Shown here piece after piece: positions 24,100 to 36,401 of a stretch of 37,088 bases of DNA (position 1 is the first letter of the stretch; the number at the start of each line of letters is the position of its first letter). A model generated the notes under the pieces. That model did not search any database. It was not told the DNA's origin and saw nothing but the letters and a program-made list of their open reading frames with translations. A program made the translations under genes and the position numbers. Where the stretch lies: the NCBI RefSeq assembly GCF_000499385.1, contig NW_013653923.1, positions 1 through 37,088 on the forward strand, in the 5' to 3' direction. The DNA is from Eimeria necatrix (taxonomy: Eukaryota; Apicomplexa; Conoidasida; Eucoccidiorida; Eimeriidae).

Positions 24100-24550
24100 A
24101 TGTGTATTAGAGACAGCGCTCACGCAGCGAACGACTAAGGCGCACTCTCTGTATAAGGTCAAAAGGCGCCAAAGTGCCGTGAAAAAATCATGACCATGCT
24201 ACAAAAGACGTTCGTGCTATCCCTTCGGCCTCACAAAGAGAGCACATTATCAATACAATCACATGAATAACGTTGCCACATGCACTACCATTGATCCATA
24301 TCTGTAGCTGACCTGGGAAGGCACACGATGCTTAAACATCACAACCACGTACACTGCGCCCGACAATGAGATGCTGCTTTGACAAATGAAGCCGTTCAAC
24401 AAATCCCTAATCTTCAAGGCAGGACCGTGAGCATCTGCTAGGTCTTTGCGTTGTGTAGATGCACAGTTCCGCGGCAAAAGCTCTGGCTGTATTCGTCAAC
24501 CAGTATCATCGACTGAGTCGCAGTCTCTGACAAAGGGACAGCGGAATAGT
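24100..24550. repeat. Diverged direct repeat, partner of 25970-26470
   Basis: The shared order is 'taaggcgcactctctg' against 'ttagcacgcactttctg', 'aataacgttgccac(a)tgcac' (about 24267) against 'agtaacgttgccgcgtgcac' (about 26185), and 'ctttgacaaatgaagcc' (about 24376) against 'ccttgacaaatgaaac' (about 26291). Then come 'ccctaatcttcaag' against 'cccaatgttcaaag' and 'atcatcga' against 'atcatctatcga'. Offsets are about 1860-1920 bp. Both copies carry the box-1 fossil at their left end, so they are members of the same old family. Confidence 0.75.
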
Positions 24551-25689
24551 GCCACTTTTGCTAGCGTTTAGGACCAAAACTGCAAGTATACAATCCGCCA
24601 CCGTATATTTTGTCCTCACAAAAAACTCACGACGGCAGCTGAGATCGCATGCGGGGAGTGGTCAATGCGCGAGCCTAAGAAATCACAATGCTGTGCAAGA
24701 AAAATGGTGTCACAGGTTGATTAGCAACGCGCTTCCAGATTCAACAAAAATATACGCCTATTGCACGACAGCTGGAGAAAAACGGTAACGTTGCGGTGGA
24801 ATTAGTGTTGTTCAATTTCAAACAAAAATAATTGCTTGCTTTTAGCATTACTAATCAGCGCTAATTCGGGGAACCCGTGCGCAAAACACAATATGGTAGT
24901 AAGCGGAGGCTTTGCACATCACCCAAAGACTTGGATACGGCCTTTGAGATAGTCTTGCATCAAGCCATGTGCATATGTCAGCTGCCAAGTAGCCTGGAGA
25001 CGGCCAGATTTGATGGACAGGCACGTTGACGTGCGTATCTTCTAGTAGCGTGTACTGCACGCGCTTGAAGTGATGCGCTCTATGCAAAAAACACACAAAC
25101 ACCCGCATTAACGCGCACTTACGCACACCAAAGGACTATGTAGAGCTACGCACTGGCTGAATGCCACGTGGTATTTCACGATAATCTAAATGTAAAGGCC
25201 AAATCGAAAAATGGTGCCGTCATGGTTAAACTGTGGGCTGGGCTGTTGCTTTTTAACAGAGTCACGCATTTGGTGCATGCCTCAATAGGCAGCCACAGAC
25301 TCACATTGGTTTGCTACTTTGACTTTTTACAACATCTCTTTTCCTCAACGCTTGACTTGAGCACCGAATCTTGCTCTCAAAAACAGCGCGGCATCACAGC
25401 ACGCTTCGTCTAACCAACAAATTCAGTTCCACCGTGACATGTGGATTGTGTTTACGGTGCACAACCGCGCTACGATGTCCATGCAAAAGGGTAGCAACAG
25501 GACAAGCATACGGAGTACTTTGTGCATGTACCTGGGCTATCTATTGAGATCACCACATCACAGTGCAGCTCAAAAACCAACGGCAGCATGTTCACATTTT
25601 CATGGAGTCCATTGCAGTGTTGAGCTAGCCATACAACTATCCACACAGAAGCCTAAACATTGATACTTAACAGCGCGCTCGCTTGCTCG
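24551..25689. other. Non-coding DNA between the diverged pair
   Basis: Short frames occur on both strands (79-91 codons) with no recognisable product. I could support no RNA gene or regulatory site. Confidence 0.4.
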
Positions 25690-25738
25690 CACACATACAC
25701 ACACACACACACACACGCACACATACACACACACACAG
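25690..25738. repeat. CA dinucleotide microsatellite
   Basis: About 49 bp of (CA)n are interrupted by two 'ta' steps and one 'gc' step. Alternating purine-pyrimidine tracts of this kind can adopt Z-DNA and are length-unstable. The 79-codon + frame across it simply reads Thr-His repeats. Confidence 0.98.
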
Positions 25739-25969
25739 GAGAGCGAGGGAAGACTTCATTTGGAACCGCACCTCCTGCCCACCATACAACGCAACTCACA
25801 AAGATTAAACAACTCGGTAGAAAAATAGTGCTATCTCCCTTTGATGAGCTGTTGTTTTATAAGTCTCCTCAACATCAGGCGTCTAAAGCACGCTGCTGAC
25901 AGCCAGTGACTGGCCCAAACTCTGGCCAGAAGCCTAAGTAGGAATTTCCGTCGTTCGACAATATGTTGT

Positions 25970-26470
25970 GCACACCGCATGTGAAAGGGGTATGACACTT
26001 AGCACGCACTTTCTGCATGCCGCGACAAGTCACCAAAACGCCGCAAACAGACAATCCTGACAATGCCACAACAACTCTGGCGGGCTTCGGGCGTCGTGGT
26101 ATGCCTTGACACACTGAGCGCGTTGCACCGAGCTATGAGGTCTCATACCCACACTGTAACAATATATCTGCACGACAGGATAAGTAACGTTGCCGCGTGC
26201 ACCAGTATTGAAGTACATCTGCAGCGGACTTGGAAAATCACAAGTTTAATAATCACAGTCACGCACCGGGAGCTTGCCAATCAGGGACTGCCTTGACAAA
26301 TGAAACTTTTAAACAGGTCCCCAATGTTCAAAGTAACACGTTAAGCGCTTCCTAGCGGCTTGCACTGTGTCGGCGCTTTTTTGCGCCCCACAAGATTTGC
26401 CTGTAATCCGGAGTTATGATCATCTATCGAACAGCATGCTGCCACATAAAACACTATGGAGCGTGAAATC
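25970..26470. repeat. Diverged direct repeat, partner of 24100-24550
   Basis: This is the second member of the pair. Box 1 is exact here (26006-26015) and a near-match in the partner. An unrelated CA microsatellite lies between the two copies. Three frames overlap in this block, which is typical of non-coding sequence. Confidence 0.75.
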
Positions 26471-26645
26471 GCACACTTCTTTGAATTCAAGAACACGCTC
26501 AAGCAGTTTCACAGAAGTGACACGTTAAGAAATAGTGCAAGCGATAAAGACATGCAAAGTGCACCAGATGTTAAGCGACAACAAGACAGTGGTACCTCTG
26601 CTGGCGACTAAAGAGCAACACATGGAGACGCAGGTACAAACAGAG

Positions 26646-28660
26646 ACATATAAATACATATATACATGCATGCATAGAAACATATATACATACATATATG
26701 CATACATACATACATATATGCATATACATATATAAATATATACATTTATAAATATAAGCATATATACATATATACATACATACATACATACATACATACG
26801 TACATACATATATATATATACATAGATACATGTGTACATGTACACACATATACATTTAGACATACATACATACATGCATATATACATATATACGAATATA
26901 CATATATACATATATATACATGTACATATAGATATATATACACATACGCATATACACATATACATATATATACATCAATACATAAATATATATACATAGA
27001 TACATACGTAGATATATACATATATACATACATAGACGTATACATACATACATACAAATAAATACATATATATACGTATATACATACATACATAAATATA
27101 TAAACATATGTGAATACATATATATATGCATATATACATACACACGTACATACACATATACATACATATGTATACGCATGTATATATATACACATATATA
27201 CATATATACATATATACATGTATACATATATACATACATATATACATATATGCGTATAAACATAGATACATAGAAACATACATAGGTGGATACATAGATA
27301 CATACACAGACACATACATAGATATATACACACATACAAACACAGATAGATACATATATAGATACATACATATATAGATAGATACACAGATAGAGAGATA
27401 CATAGATAGATAGACACATATAAAGATACATACATAGATAGATAAATACATAGATAGATACATACATAGATAGATTCATAGATATATACATACATAGATT
27501 GATAATAAATAAGTTGATACACACATAGATAGATATCCACATATATAGATAAACAGATAGATAGATAGATAGATAGATACATAGATACATACATACATAC
27601 ATAATACATATATATACATACATACATATACATACATACATGCATATACATTTATACATATACATACATACATATATAGATACATACATGCGTATACATA
27701 CATACATACATATACATTCATATATACATATACATACATACATACATATACATACATACATTGATATCCATACATACATATATATGCATACAAACATACA
27801 TATACATGCATACATACATATACATGCATTCATACATGCATACACACATACGTACATACATACACACATACATTACATACATTATATACATTACATACAT
27901 TACATTACATACAGTACATTACATACATTACAAACATTACATACATACATTACATACATATACATACATACATGCACATACATACATATATATACATGCA
28001 CACATACATATACACATGAGACATACATACATTACATACATAACATACATTACATACATTACATACATTACATACATTACATTACATACATTACATTACA
28101 TTGCATACAGTACATTACATACATTACATACATTACATACACTACATACATTACATACATTACATACATTACATAAATAACATACATTACATTACATACA
28201 TTACATTACATACATTACATTACATACATTACATTACATACATTACATTAATTACTTTACATACATTGCATACATTACATTATAAACATTGCATACACAT
28301 GCATTACATTACATACATTACATTACATACATTACATTACATACATTACATTACATAACGTTATATAAATTACATTATATACATCACATTACATACATTA
28401 CATACATTACATTGCATAAATTACATTATATACATTACATACATTACATACATTACATACATTACATTACATACATTACATTACATACATTACATGCATT
28501 ACATTACATGCATTACATTATATACATTACATACATTACATACATTACGTACATAAATACATACATACATGCATACATACATACATACATACGATACATA
28601 CACACATGCATGCATACATACATATATATGTGCATATATATGTGCATATACTCACACATG
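26646..28660. repeat. 2-kb CATA/CATTA satellite block
   Basis: Nearly continuous short tandem repeats lie here. From 26646 to about 27866 the unit is the tetramer CATA with many TATACATA octamers, plus a GATA-rich subregion (about 27270-27590, ending in a pure (GATA) run at 27557-27580). From about 27871 to 28551 the + strand becomes a mosaic of CATTA pentamers and CATA tetramers. These form 9-bp (CATA-CATTA) and 14-bp (CATA-CATTA-CATTA) higher-order units, interrupted by a CATA island at about 27957-28026. From 28552 to 28660 CATA returns and ends in 'tatatatgtgcata' repeats. G is almost absent from the + strand of the CATTA part. Very long frames on both strands (up to 337 codons) exist only because this repeat lacks stop codons; they read Tyr-Met-Val-Cys or Tyr-Ile-His-Thr strings and are not genes. 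Confidence 0.98.
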
Positions 28661-31600
28661 CACCGCAAGCAAGCAAGTGAAAATGCATTTTCATATATCA
28701 CAAACACACTCCCTGCGCAGCATCTTAAATGAAATTACGACAGAAGCCTGAAGCGCTCGAAAATTCAGACAGTTTCGTAAAGGCTACTTTCCAGACATGT
28801 TACCTGTTTGCAACAAGCCTCTACGGACAAAAGGGAGCAGAACTATTTAGTTAAGACGCACAGCAAAAATTCGAAACTGGCAAAGAAATACGCGTATGCC
28901 CTACGCATTGAAGGCGGGCTACTACCCGATTCAAGCACGGAATGCAGTTCCCGACAGAGGTGACATGGCACAAACACAGTGCGGCACCATGCTGCGCTAT
29001 GTGTACACAGAAGGTATTGCCGAACCACTTTGCTTTTTGTTCGATTGGTGGGTTTTACGCTTCCTTCGCCTTACAGTCTGTCAACCCAGTCAGCCATTAC
29101 TGTTATCTAAGCTTGGCTCAATGACGACTTACATACAGGAAAAAAGGTCCCCTTAATAAAACGTTTTTTCGCGGCATTCTATGCGAAAACGAAACGTAAG
29201 CAGATATGCCAACTTATTGGCTTCAATCCCGCATTTTCGCAAAAGTGCTGGACTTGGCCCTGCAACCACTACAAAAAAAAATCAAAGGATATTCTGCAAC
29301 TCACAATCTAATGCACGCATCGGTGTCTCCTCACTGATGGGTGTTGATGATAGGGTATTCGCTATCATCTCAGGACACGGTTACAAGTTCCAACGTGTAG
29401 GGAAAGCAATTAGCGACCCGCGGCTATGTTATCTCAACTCAAGTATCGGAGACTAGATTTCATGCAGATAAACTGTAATATCTCATATATTTAGACGGCG
29501 CTTATCTGCGCCATGGAGCGACATAGGTCCAGTGAGAATAAGAGGAATGGCTTGGCTTGTCAGCAGATAGGAAATATTCTCAGAGACAAAAAGAAATCTT
29601 TTGACTGCAAAAGATGAGCCAATGCGCATGCAGACAAGTCTAATGGACGATGAATGGCGTACATACTTCTCGTGAAAAAACTTAACTCTTAATAGGTGAG
29701 CCGGTCACCATGCTTCCCAGCAGAAAGAACATGCTGAGCGCCGAGTGGCTTTACCCGCGAAAACATTAAGCGCTATAGTTTTTTGTCTGGTCACCCAGAT
29801 AAAAAAGGACTGTAGCATGCGTCCGCTTGTCCCATGATCCCGTTCCTGTAGCTATGGTTTCTTGGTGACACTGGCTCGCGTTGTACCATATACGCGTTGA
29901 AATGCAGTGGGAATCCAAAGTTAACGTGCACGCGGAAAAGTTATCTAAGCAAATCACTGTCAATCACTCATCTTTCCTGCTAGTGCTTGCGTCAGGTTTG
30001 ACAGTGGCCATAGCAGCAACTAACACTATTTGTGCAACTCACAGGCTACAGCGGAAGTTTCGCCATTCTCAAAGTCTTGAAGGGTAGCGATATTTCCTTT
30101 GCTGGCAGACACAACGTGTCATCTATGCCCTGCATGTATTTGCGCAAACGGAAAACATTGGAAACAGCCACATGTTGGTGTTTTAGGCACTCCCAGTCGA
30201 AACCTGCAGAAAACTACTTGAGCTTAAACAACAAGATTGACCAATCAATAATACGTCCATGCATGCGACAAACCCGGCGCAATAGGCATTCACTTTAGTT
30301 GACATGTGATGGAACCAAGGTTTCAACGAATTCTATGGCATGGTCTACGCACAGCCTGACGCAAGCAGTCAACAGTATTTGAGAGTTGATTTATTTGTAA
30401 ATATGAACCGGCCTAGGCTGGTTCATTGCAGCAAATGACTGAGCAGTATGCTACTGACACACGCCCAAATAGGGGGAAATGCGCAGATTCATGATATTTC
30501 ATAGGCTCCAAAAAACCAGTACACTCCAGAACGTCCTGCTAGTTGTTAACCCTGCGCCATCTGTCAATAAACAAGTTTTCACACCCACTTTCTGCGGGTA
30601 GCCATCGAGATAAATCCTGTGTGCGCATCTGCACAAGTGACAAATGATCGTATCTCAACAAGCACGACAACGCCTGAGACGCTGAGCTAAAGGTGTTTCC
30701 GCATGAGGCTACAGAAGCATTTATTGGCTAAATCAGGTATACTCAGCGGGCAGTCACGAGCGCATGTGGCAAACGCACTGCCTGAAAATTACAAATTAGA
30801 ATTGCATCGGCAATTCCTTCTGATGGAAACAACGTATAATTTTGATTTTTTAACACAGGCAGACAGCCCCACAGCATGCGAGCTGTACCAACACTAGTGA
30901 ACGCTTGGGGCAGCCTTCAAAGCACGCTTTGGACGTCTGTATCTTGAGAAGGCCGAAGCACACAAAAGCCCTTCATCAACGCTCTAAAAAGGCTGTTGGG
31001 GATGTATGTCCCATGCAATTCTAAAAGGCTTGTTGCTCTTTCACGCCACGTAGCCCCTACAACACCCATCAATGCAATTGTGGCTAGCTCTTCCAGGCGG
31101 CTTACAAGCTATGCATGCATTATAGTCTTGCATAGAAAATCCCTATGCTGCTGGCTACGGTAGCCCTAGTGAACGAACGATTCAAGCTTGCATACTACAG
31201 ATACAGCAACACATAAGTTCAACTGAGAATGTGTAGACTTGAGCACACGGCTACAAGATAATGTTCCAGCCAAGCCACGCATAAACGTTCAACTTTATTC
31301 TGTAAACTTTGTGCCTAAGTAGACTCATTGAGCATTTCTATCGAACTTGAACTGTTCATCTCAACATCCATTTAAGTATTTGGGCAAATGCCATGAAGGC
31401 TCACAACTAAATTCAGTAGTTACAATAATCGGCGAAGATAATTTGTGCTCAGAGGCATGTCACAACCAACGACTCTTGCCTTTGTCAGAAAAACAGGCTT
31501 TGATTAGACAGCGGGTCGAAATCAACGAAGGAAGCAGTTACCCCCACACCACGCACATTTATAAGCTGCCCCAACGCACAAACTAGTGCAACAGAGCAAC

Positions 31601-32775
31601 GGAAACCATCACGCATGCGTCTTTGGAGCAACCGCAACGTAAAAGGGTGCGAGGTTAACCACTCTACCACAGGCACTCTTAAGGCAAATGAGTGAACACT
31701 CTGAATTCCAATGTACTGTGTAACTAAACATCAATGTGAAGCTTATATGCACCGTGGCAAATATTGTGAGGCCTTCACTGTAAAGCAACGTGCAGTGCGC
31801 TCATGATAAAGGCTGCATGTCCTTGAGTTCGGAGCTATTTCGGCAAAGGAACTAGAAGCGTATGGCTCAGGAAAGATAATGCAGATTCTGAAGTTACCTT
31901 CGTAGCTCCAACTGATGTTCTCTTTAGGCTACGTGCGCAATATAAAGTTTTAATATCGTCCGCCACTCAGTCCGTCTAACGTACAGCCTGCAGATCACTC
32001 GAGTGGCATATCGTCTTTTCTGTTGCCCTAAAGAACACGACAAGAGCTTTGACGTTTTCTGGAGGCAGCAAGGTTTTAAGGCTAATGTATATAGGTTTTG
32101 CTGCGAAGCCTAGAGATGCCTCAACATGCCTGAAAAGCCATGCCAAGTATATGCTTAAGCAACGGACGTCCTTCAATTTAGGGGAGAACAAAATACCAGG
32201 AAAAAAGCATTCTATACCAAACAGTCTAGACACTTGGTCCGATGCGCATAAGCGTTGCATCAGCTCTCATTTTTTTCATTCGCTATTGTATGTGGTGTGA
32301 CTGCAAACACGCTTGTTCCCAGGGTGAAGACGAGGTAACACACTGCAACTCGTAGGTTTTGCACACTAGAAACAGGAGAACGCAAAAACAACACAGGATC
32401 ACCATTTCAAGCAGCTCTCAATGTCCACGACTCAGTGCCCTAGAGAGCGAGTCCGGTTATCATCGGCTGCTACTCACTTCATTAAGCGTACTTTCCAGGA
32501 ACGCAATAACTTCCACTAATTATATGCCTTACCAGCTGCTCACAATCGACTGGTACATTTTCGATTGTGACAACAAGCGGAACACTTTTTGCTGGATCTT
32601 CTCATGTGTGGACCACTGCTCCCTGGTTGCTACCTTATTAGGGAAAAGAACGGCAATGCACCTCGTCTTTGGACGGTGCAAGCGCTCAAGAGCGAGAATA
32701 ACTGGCATAGTATACTCATCATTTCAATGATATGATGCGACATATGCGTAGGCGTTCTCGTTCCCGCAGCAATCT
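28661..32775. other. Non-coding DNA right of the satellite
   Basis: There are only short overlapping frames (up to about 123 codons, 32359-32730 on +). A box-1 near-match lies at about 30585, and 'cggacgtccttc' at 32163-32174 echoes 'cgcacgtccttc' at 33250-33261. A minus-strand tRNA-like A-box at about 31640-31680 was examined and not accepted. I found no gene or RNA gene. Confidence 0.4.
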
Positions 32776-33207
32776 TTACAGCTCATAATCAGTTCGAAGT
32801 AGCTTGCCATCACAGCGAGCGCTAGCATCAACTAAGCGCATTGTTCGGCTTCTGACGCCCACTGCCTGATCAGCACAAGCAGGCAAGTGATGCCCGCGAG
32901 TTTTTTCATGCAGTCCTGCAAACTCCACGCCTCCAGGACCACTTCCTAATATATGTTTACCGTAAATCGCCGTCGAATAAAGTCCTTCCCTGAGGTGCCA
33001 GCTGCGTGTAGACGACATTGTATCTGCATACACGACGCAGCGCTCAAAAGTTTCAAACAGAAGACCATGCGTGCGATGGGTATCGCACTTTCTGGATACT
33101 CCGTACACAGTGACGCTCAGCGTGAACGCACATAAAGCCATGAGGCACACTCTTGAAAAACGCACTTTTTCTAAAACTGAAGGCGTGAGGCTGGAAAAAA
33201 CACACAA
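32776..33207 (-). CDS. Unrecognised 143-codon frame with signal-peptide-like start
   Basis: Residues 23-38 (Met-Ala-Leu-Cys-Ala-Phe-Thr-Leu-Ser-Val...) form a hydrophobic run after basic residues and are followed by small residues. This pattern would pass as a secretory signal peptide or short membrane anchor. The rest is mixed charged/polar sequence with a Gly-Ser-Gly-Pro-Gly-Gly segment near residue 88 and six scattered cysteines. It contains the minus-strand reading of a box-1 site (33085-33094), so it overlaps the decayed repeat family. Its length is within chance expectation, and no family is recognised. It could be a small secreted protein exon or a random frame; I favour random. Confidence 0.12.
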   Translation of the reverse strand: MCVFSSLTPSVLEKVRFSRVCLMALCAFTLSVTVYGVSRKCDTHRTHGLLFETFERCVVYADTMSSTRSWHLREGLYSTAIYGKHILGSGPGGVEFAGLHEKTRGHHLPACADQAVGVRSRTMRLVDASARCDGKLLRTDYEL

Positions 33208-35115
33208 GGAAAATGGCCGAAGGTCTCAGCAGTCCAAAAACGTGCGGAACGCACGTCCTTCAACAAAAGCAAGTAAACGTAGAGTGGACAACTTTGAATG
33301 TTCACCGCAGTGAAGTTTTGCCTGCTTATAATCGCTAATATGATTTAAACTACAAATGTTTGCCGTTTTGGCTTGTTAGCGATACAGACAAATTCAGTCG
33401 TATTTTTGTTTCGATTTCTCGGCATTCGTTGCCTTGTCACGACGGAACGTCCCCAAAGCAAAAAAAACCTAGGTACATTTCAAAGAATGAAGCGACAAAG
33501 GTCTCGCTCTGAGAGCTGGCTGCATACAATGTTATTCGACGGCCAAAGCTATGCGCCACCGCGCGAACTTCGCGTTGCTCTTGTGGATCGCGTGTGCTGA
33601 TTGTTTCGTAACATTCGGTCTACGTGACGTGAACAGCTAATTCAGCATTCAGACATGAAGGATGTCCACATTTGTGAATGGATCAGCCTTGCGCGTCGTA
33701 ATTAAAGAAACCGTCATTTGAAGACACACGTAACTAAGACTCTTCCAAAGTAACCAAATGTTTCGTCATATATTCGACAATGTACAAGATTGAACTAACA
33801 AGATTCCCACAGAAACAAAGAACATGATTACAAGCCTAAGAGGTTGGAGAACACTTGTACTGACTGTGCGAAAGTATACAAACGGTTTGCACTGCATTGT
33901 ACACGTCTCTAAAAAGAAAACAGAAACTGTGTATATCTGTAGTTGTGTTGCGTGGATCGCACTAACTGGTTGCAGTTCCCGACCGATGTTCAACACGTTT
34001 TGCGTGGCTGCATAGCAAAGGCTTGCTTGAGCTTGATGTGCCTTTAGACAAGTACAGATGCCTTTGGTCACACATTACGAAGAATAGCTTTTAGACCCTG
34101 TCATGAGCCATCAACTGCATTGCATGACGTGAAAGCAAGCAACAATGCACTTTTTTTACAGTAAATAATATGATTCGCCAAAGAGGCAGGATTGTACACG
34201 AGTTGAAGAGAAAAGACGGTGCATGTAGAATACGCACAGCTCGGCTTTCTGAAAGCGAAGATGAAAAAGCATCGTGCGCACCAGAGGCTCCCCGATGGCA
34301 TTTGGCTTTCAAGAATGTATGTGCCACATGAACGAAGCACTCCTTCTAACCTTTGGAGCTACCGAATAGTTTGAAAGGAATCAAGCGGAATAAATGTGTG
34401 GAGGCGGCAGTACGTATGTGCTGAGGCAGGCTGTCCTACCAGTAGAATGTTTTCGTCAGCACTGCGTAACAAAATCTAACGAACACAAGGGTAGTTAGTA
34501 GCTGATAAATAGTTACGGCACAAGATAACACAAACGGAAGCCAACTAACCTGGCATGTATGTTTTCCGCTCTTTAACATTCCGGAAAATACACATGCGGG
34601 CGGTGGGCGCAGGCCACGAATTGCATTTCACGTAGCTCTCAAATGAAAACATAATCTGAAAAACTGAACTGAACTGGAACCCAGTTGGGCTCAGAGGCGT
34701 GCGTGGACTAAATTTGCATGGAAATGAGTTGTGCACAATAAGCGTGGCTGCCATCGAACTCAGAAAGTCTTGAGGCTTCTGGACGATTTTCCTCATAACA
34801 CATACCTATACTTGCATGCTTCCTGCAAAGCCGTACCACGCTAGAATTTGTCGGCTTAGTATCAGGCGCTGGAATGAGGGTGCATGAATATGGGAATGGG
34901 CGAATGCTACTTCTGAAATTCACGAGTAAAGTCGACAGCCAATACATACATCCTAGCGGTAAAGTAATGTTCCATGATATCTGTTGATTTTTGTTAGCAC
35001 TGAAATGCAGAAAAGGGTAGGCTGCAGTGACCAGCAAGCGCCAGTAATGTTATCAGAAAAAGCCTGAAGCATCAAGATTTGCTCATTAACTTATCGCGGT
35101 TTCCCTCTTTTGTGC
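33208..35115. other. Non-coding DNA before the tandem array
   Basis: Opposed frames overlap at 33766-34071/33824-34015 and 34091-34340. None is recognised. A box-1-like 'gcatgcttcctgcaa' lies at 34814-34828. I saw no RNA gene or promoter element. Confidence 0.4.
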
Positions 35116-35590
35116 AGTGCCTTCAGCATCCATTTCAAACTATTGTACCTGCTAGAACAAACAGCAAGCGTGAGGTGCTCGGAAGACAATGATAATCAAT
35201 TCACCGTTTCATACATCAGCAAACTTAGGCGGAGACTCCCAGCTCACTTTTACTTTGCAAATGACGTCTGGGAATGGTGCGTAAATTTTGCAGCGACAGC
35301 CTTTCTCGAGGTACTCCCCAGTTGCATCAACCTTGTACCCGACGTGAAGTTCCCAGTTCTCAAGAAGACCTCTTGACAGTCACTCATCTTCATGCATGCT
35401 GCGCCAGCGCAAAGCATGGCATGAGCTGCTAGACAGGTCTGGTGCATGAGTAGCAGCACCTAGCTCGCGTTCGCGCACATGCGGGGAGGGTGCGCAATGC
35501 GTCTGTATTGATGCCTTTCAGTTCCAACACGCAGTCCGTCTCACCACAAAACGAAGAGGCATGAGAGCGCCTGACAAATCAACTTGCACG
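35116..35590. repeat. Older copy of the right-edge 1.5-kb duplication
   Basis: This is collinear with about 36620-37088 at an offset of 1506-1520 bp. Landmarks are 'caaacagcaagcgtgaggtgctcgg' against 'caacagcaagcgtggggcgctcga' regions, 'gcgtaaattttgcag' (35279) against 'gcgtaaatcatgcag' (36785), 'caagaagacctc' (35359 and 36868), 'gcaaagcatggcatgagctgct', and a near-identical final 60 bp ('ttgatgcct...gcatgagagc', ending 35571 and 37088). Identity is moderate in the left part and very high at the right end. It contains a degenerate ancestor of the 376-bp unit (about 35116-35286), so the unit-to-flank junction pre-dates the array. The 88-codon + frame at 35110-35376 is open here but broken in the partner. 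Confidence 0.85.
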
Positions 35591-35646
35591 CATCTGGAAG
35601 GTATTCCCACGTGTTCCGCAATATATCACTTCGTGCCAAAACAACA

Positions 35647-36025
35647 GAATGACGTGGATTAATAGCAACGCTGCAATGAACCGTGCGCTACTTTCTAAAA
35701 GCTCACAGTGGCCAGTGCGGCCATCGGCAAACTGCGCACGACTACCTCTGCATCGCTGCATCAGCTGGACGCAGTCGACCAGCGAGCAGCCTCGTAGACC
35801 ACACGTACCCGCCACAAACGTAAGACGCTCGCCGGCCGGAAACGCGCTGTAGTATATGTGATTTTTGACAGCATCTGCAAAGCCTTTGTGAACGCTCGTT
35901 CTTTGTTGAAACAACAGCAAGCGAGGGGCGCTCGAAAAAATAATACTCAAAGCACGGCTTGATAGATAAGCAAACGTAGGCGGAGCCGTGTATATCACTG
36001 TTAAATTGAACATGGCACATGTGTG
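35647..36025. repeat. 376-bp array, unit 1 (chimeric)
   Basis: The right third (about 35906-36025) is essentially identical to units 2 and 3. The left part is clearly diverged and differs by a net 6 bp: the spacing to the next unit is 370 bp at 'ctgcgcacg' (35732) but 376 bp at 'gaaacaacag' (35908). Two blocks inside the diverged part stay conserved: the 'gcatcgctgc(a/g)tcagctggacgcagtcgaccag' region and 'gatttttgacag'. This looks like a unit partly overwritten by recombination with its neighbours. Confidence 0.9.
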
Positions 36026-36401
36026 GAATGCCGCGTAAATCTTCCGTGAATGGTGTGCTGCTTTATGAAGACTCAAAACGGCCAATGAGGCCTTCGGCAA
36101 ATTGCGCACGCCTACCTCTGCATCGCTGCGTCAGCTGGACGCAGTCGACCAGGGAGCAGTTTCTTGAACCACACGAACCCGTCATAACCCTGCGACGGCG
36201 ACCGTTGCCGCCGAGAAAATCGTAATCGCATGCATGATTTTTGACAGTCTCTTCAGCCCATTCATGCACTCTCACTCTCTGCTGAAACAACAGCAAGCGT
36301 GGGGCGCTCGAAAAAATAATACTCAAAGCACGGCTTGATAGATAAGCAAACGTAGGCGGAGCCGTGTATATCACTGTTAAATTGAACATGGCACATGTGT
36401 G
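36026..36401. repeat. 376-bp array, unit 2
   Basis: It is identical to unit 3 except for one base (T at 36206 against C at 36582), so this step of the array is very recent. The period is 376 bp, not a multiple of three. Any frame read through the array therefore shifts at each unit. Confidence 0.97.

Larger units (their letters stand above)
5040..33094 (+). repeat. Dispersed box-1 motif GCACNTNCTG, 11 exact + strand sites
   Basis: Exact sites start at 5040, 6385, 7794, 13093, 16753, 17708, 18965, 22180, 25768, 26006 and 33085. The extended form is (a/g)cGCACNTYCTGCA(c/g). Near-matches (NCACNTNCTG or one further change) lie at about 1215, 4692, 10115, 16064, 19419, 21045, 22273, 23691, 24142, 30585 and 34815. 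I noticed no exact site on the minus strand, and chance predicts about 0.4 per strand. Several sites sit in longer alignable blocks, so this is the best-kept part of an old repeat and not an isolated word. Site 17708 extends into a 14-bp near-palindrome ('cttcctgcaggaag'). Confidence 0.7.

Noticed and set aside
26525..27869. Very long minus-strand frames (301 and 337 codons) rich in Tyr, Met, Cys, Val and Ile
   Set aside because: They are translations of the CATA satellite, which lacks stop codons in all three frames. Several registers are open at once, and the composition is an exact product of the repeat.
28000..28560. Regularly spaced CATTA/CATA blocks considered as a CRISPR-like array
   Set aside because: There are no unique spacers between repeats; it is a simple continuous microsatellite.
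27640..28732. Long + strand frames rich in His, Tyr, Thr and Ile
   Set aside because: They have the same cause: CATTA/CATA repeats read as short Tyr-Ile-Thr/His strings.
31613..31680. tRNA-like A-box on the minus strand ('tggtagagtggttaacc')
   Set aside because: No matching B-box (the expected GGTTCGANTCC position reads 'ggttgctcc'), and no acceptor or anticodon stems can be folded convincingly.
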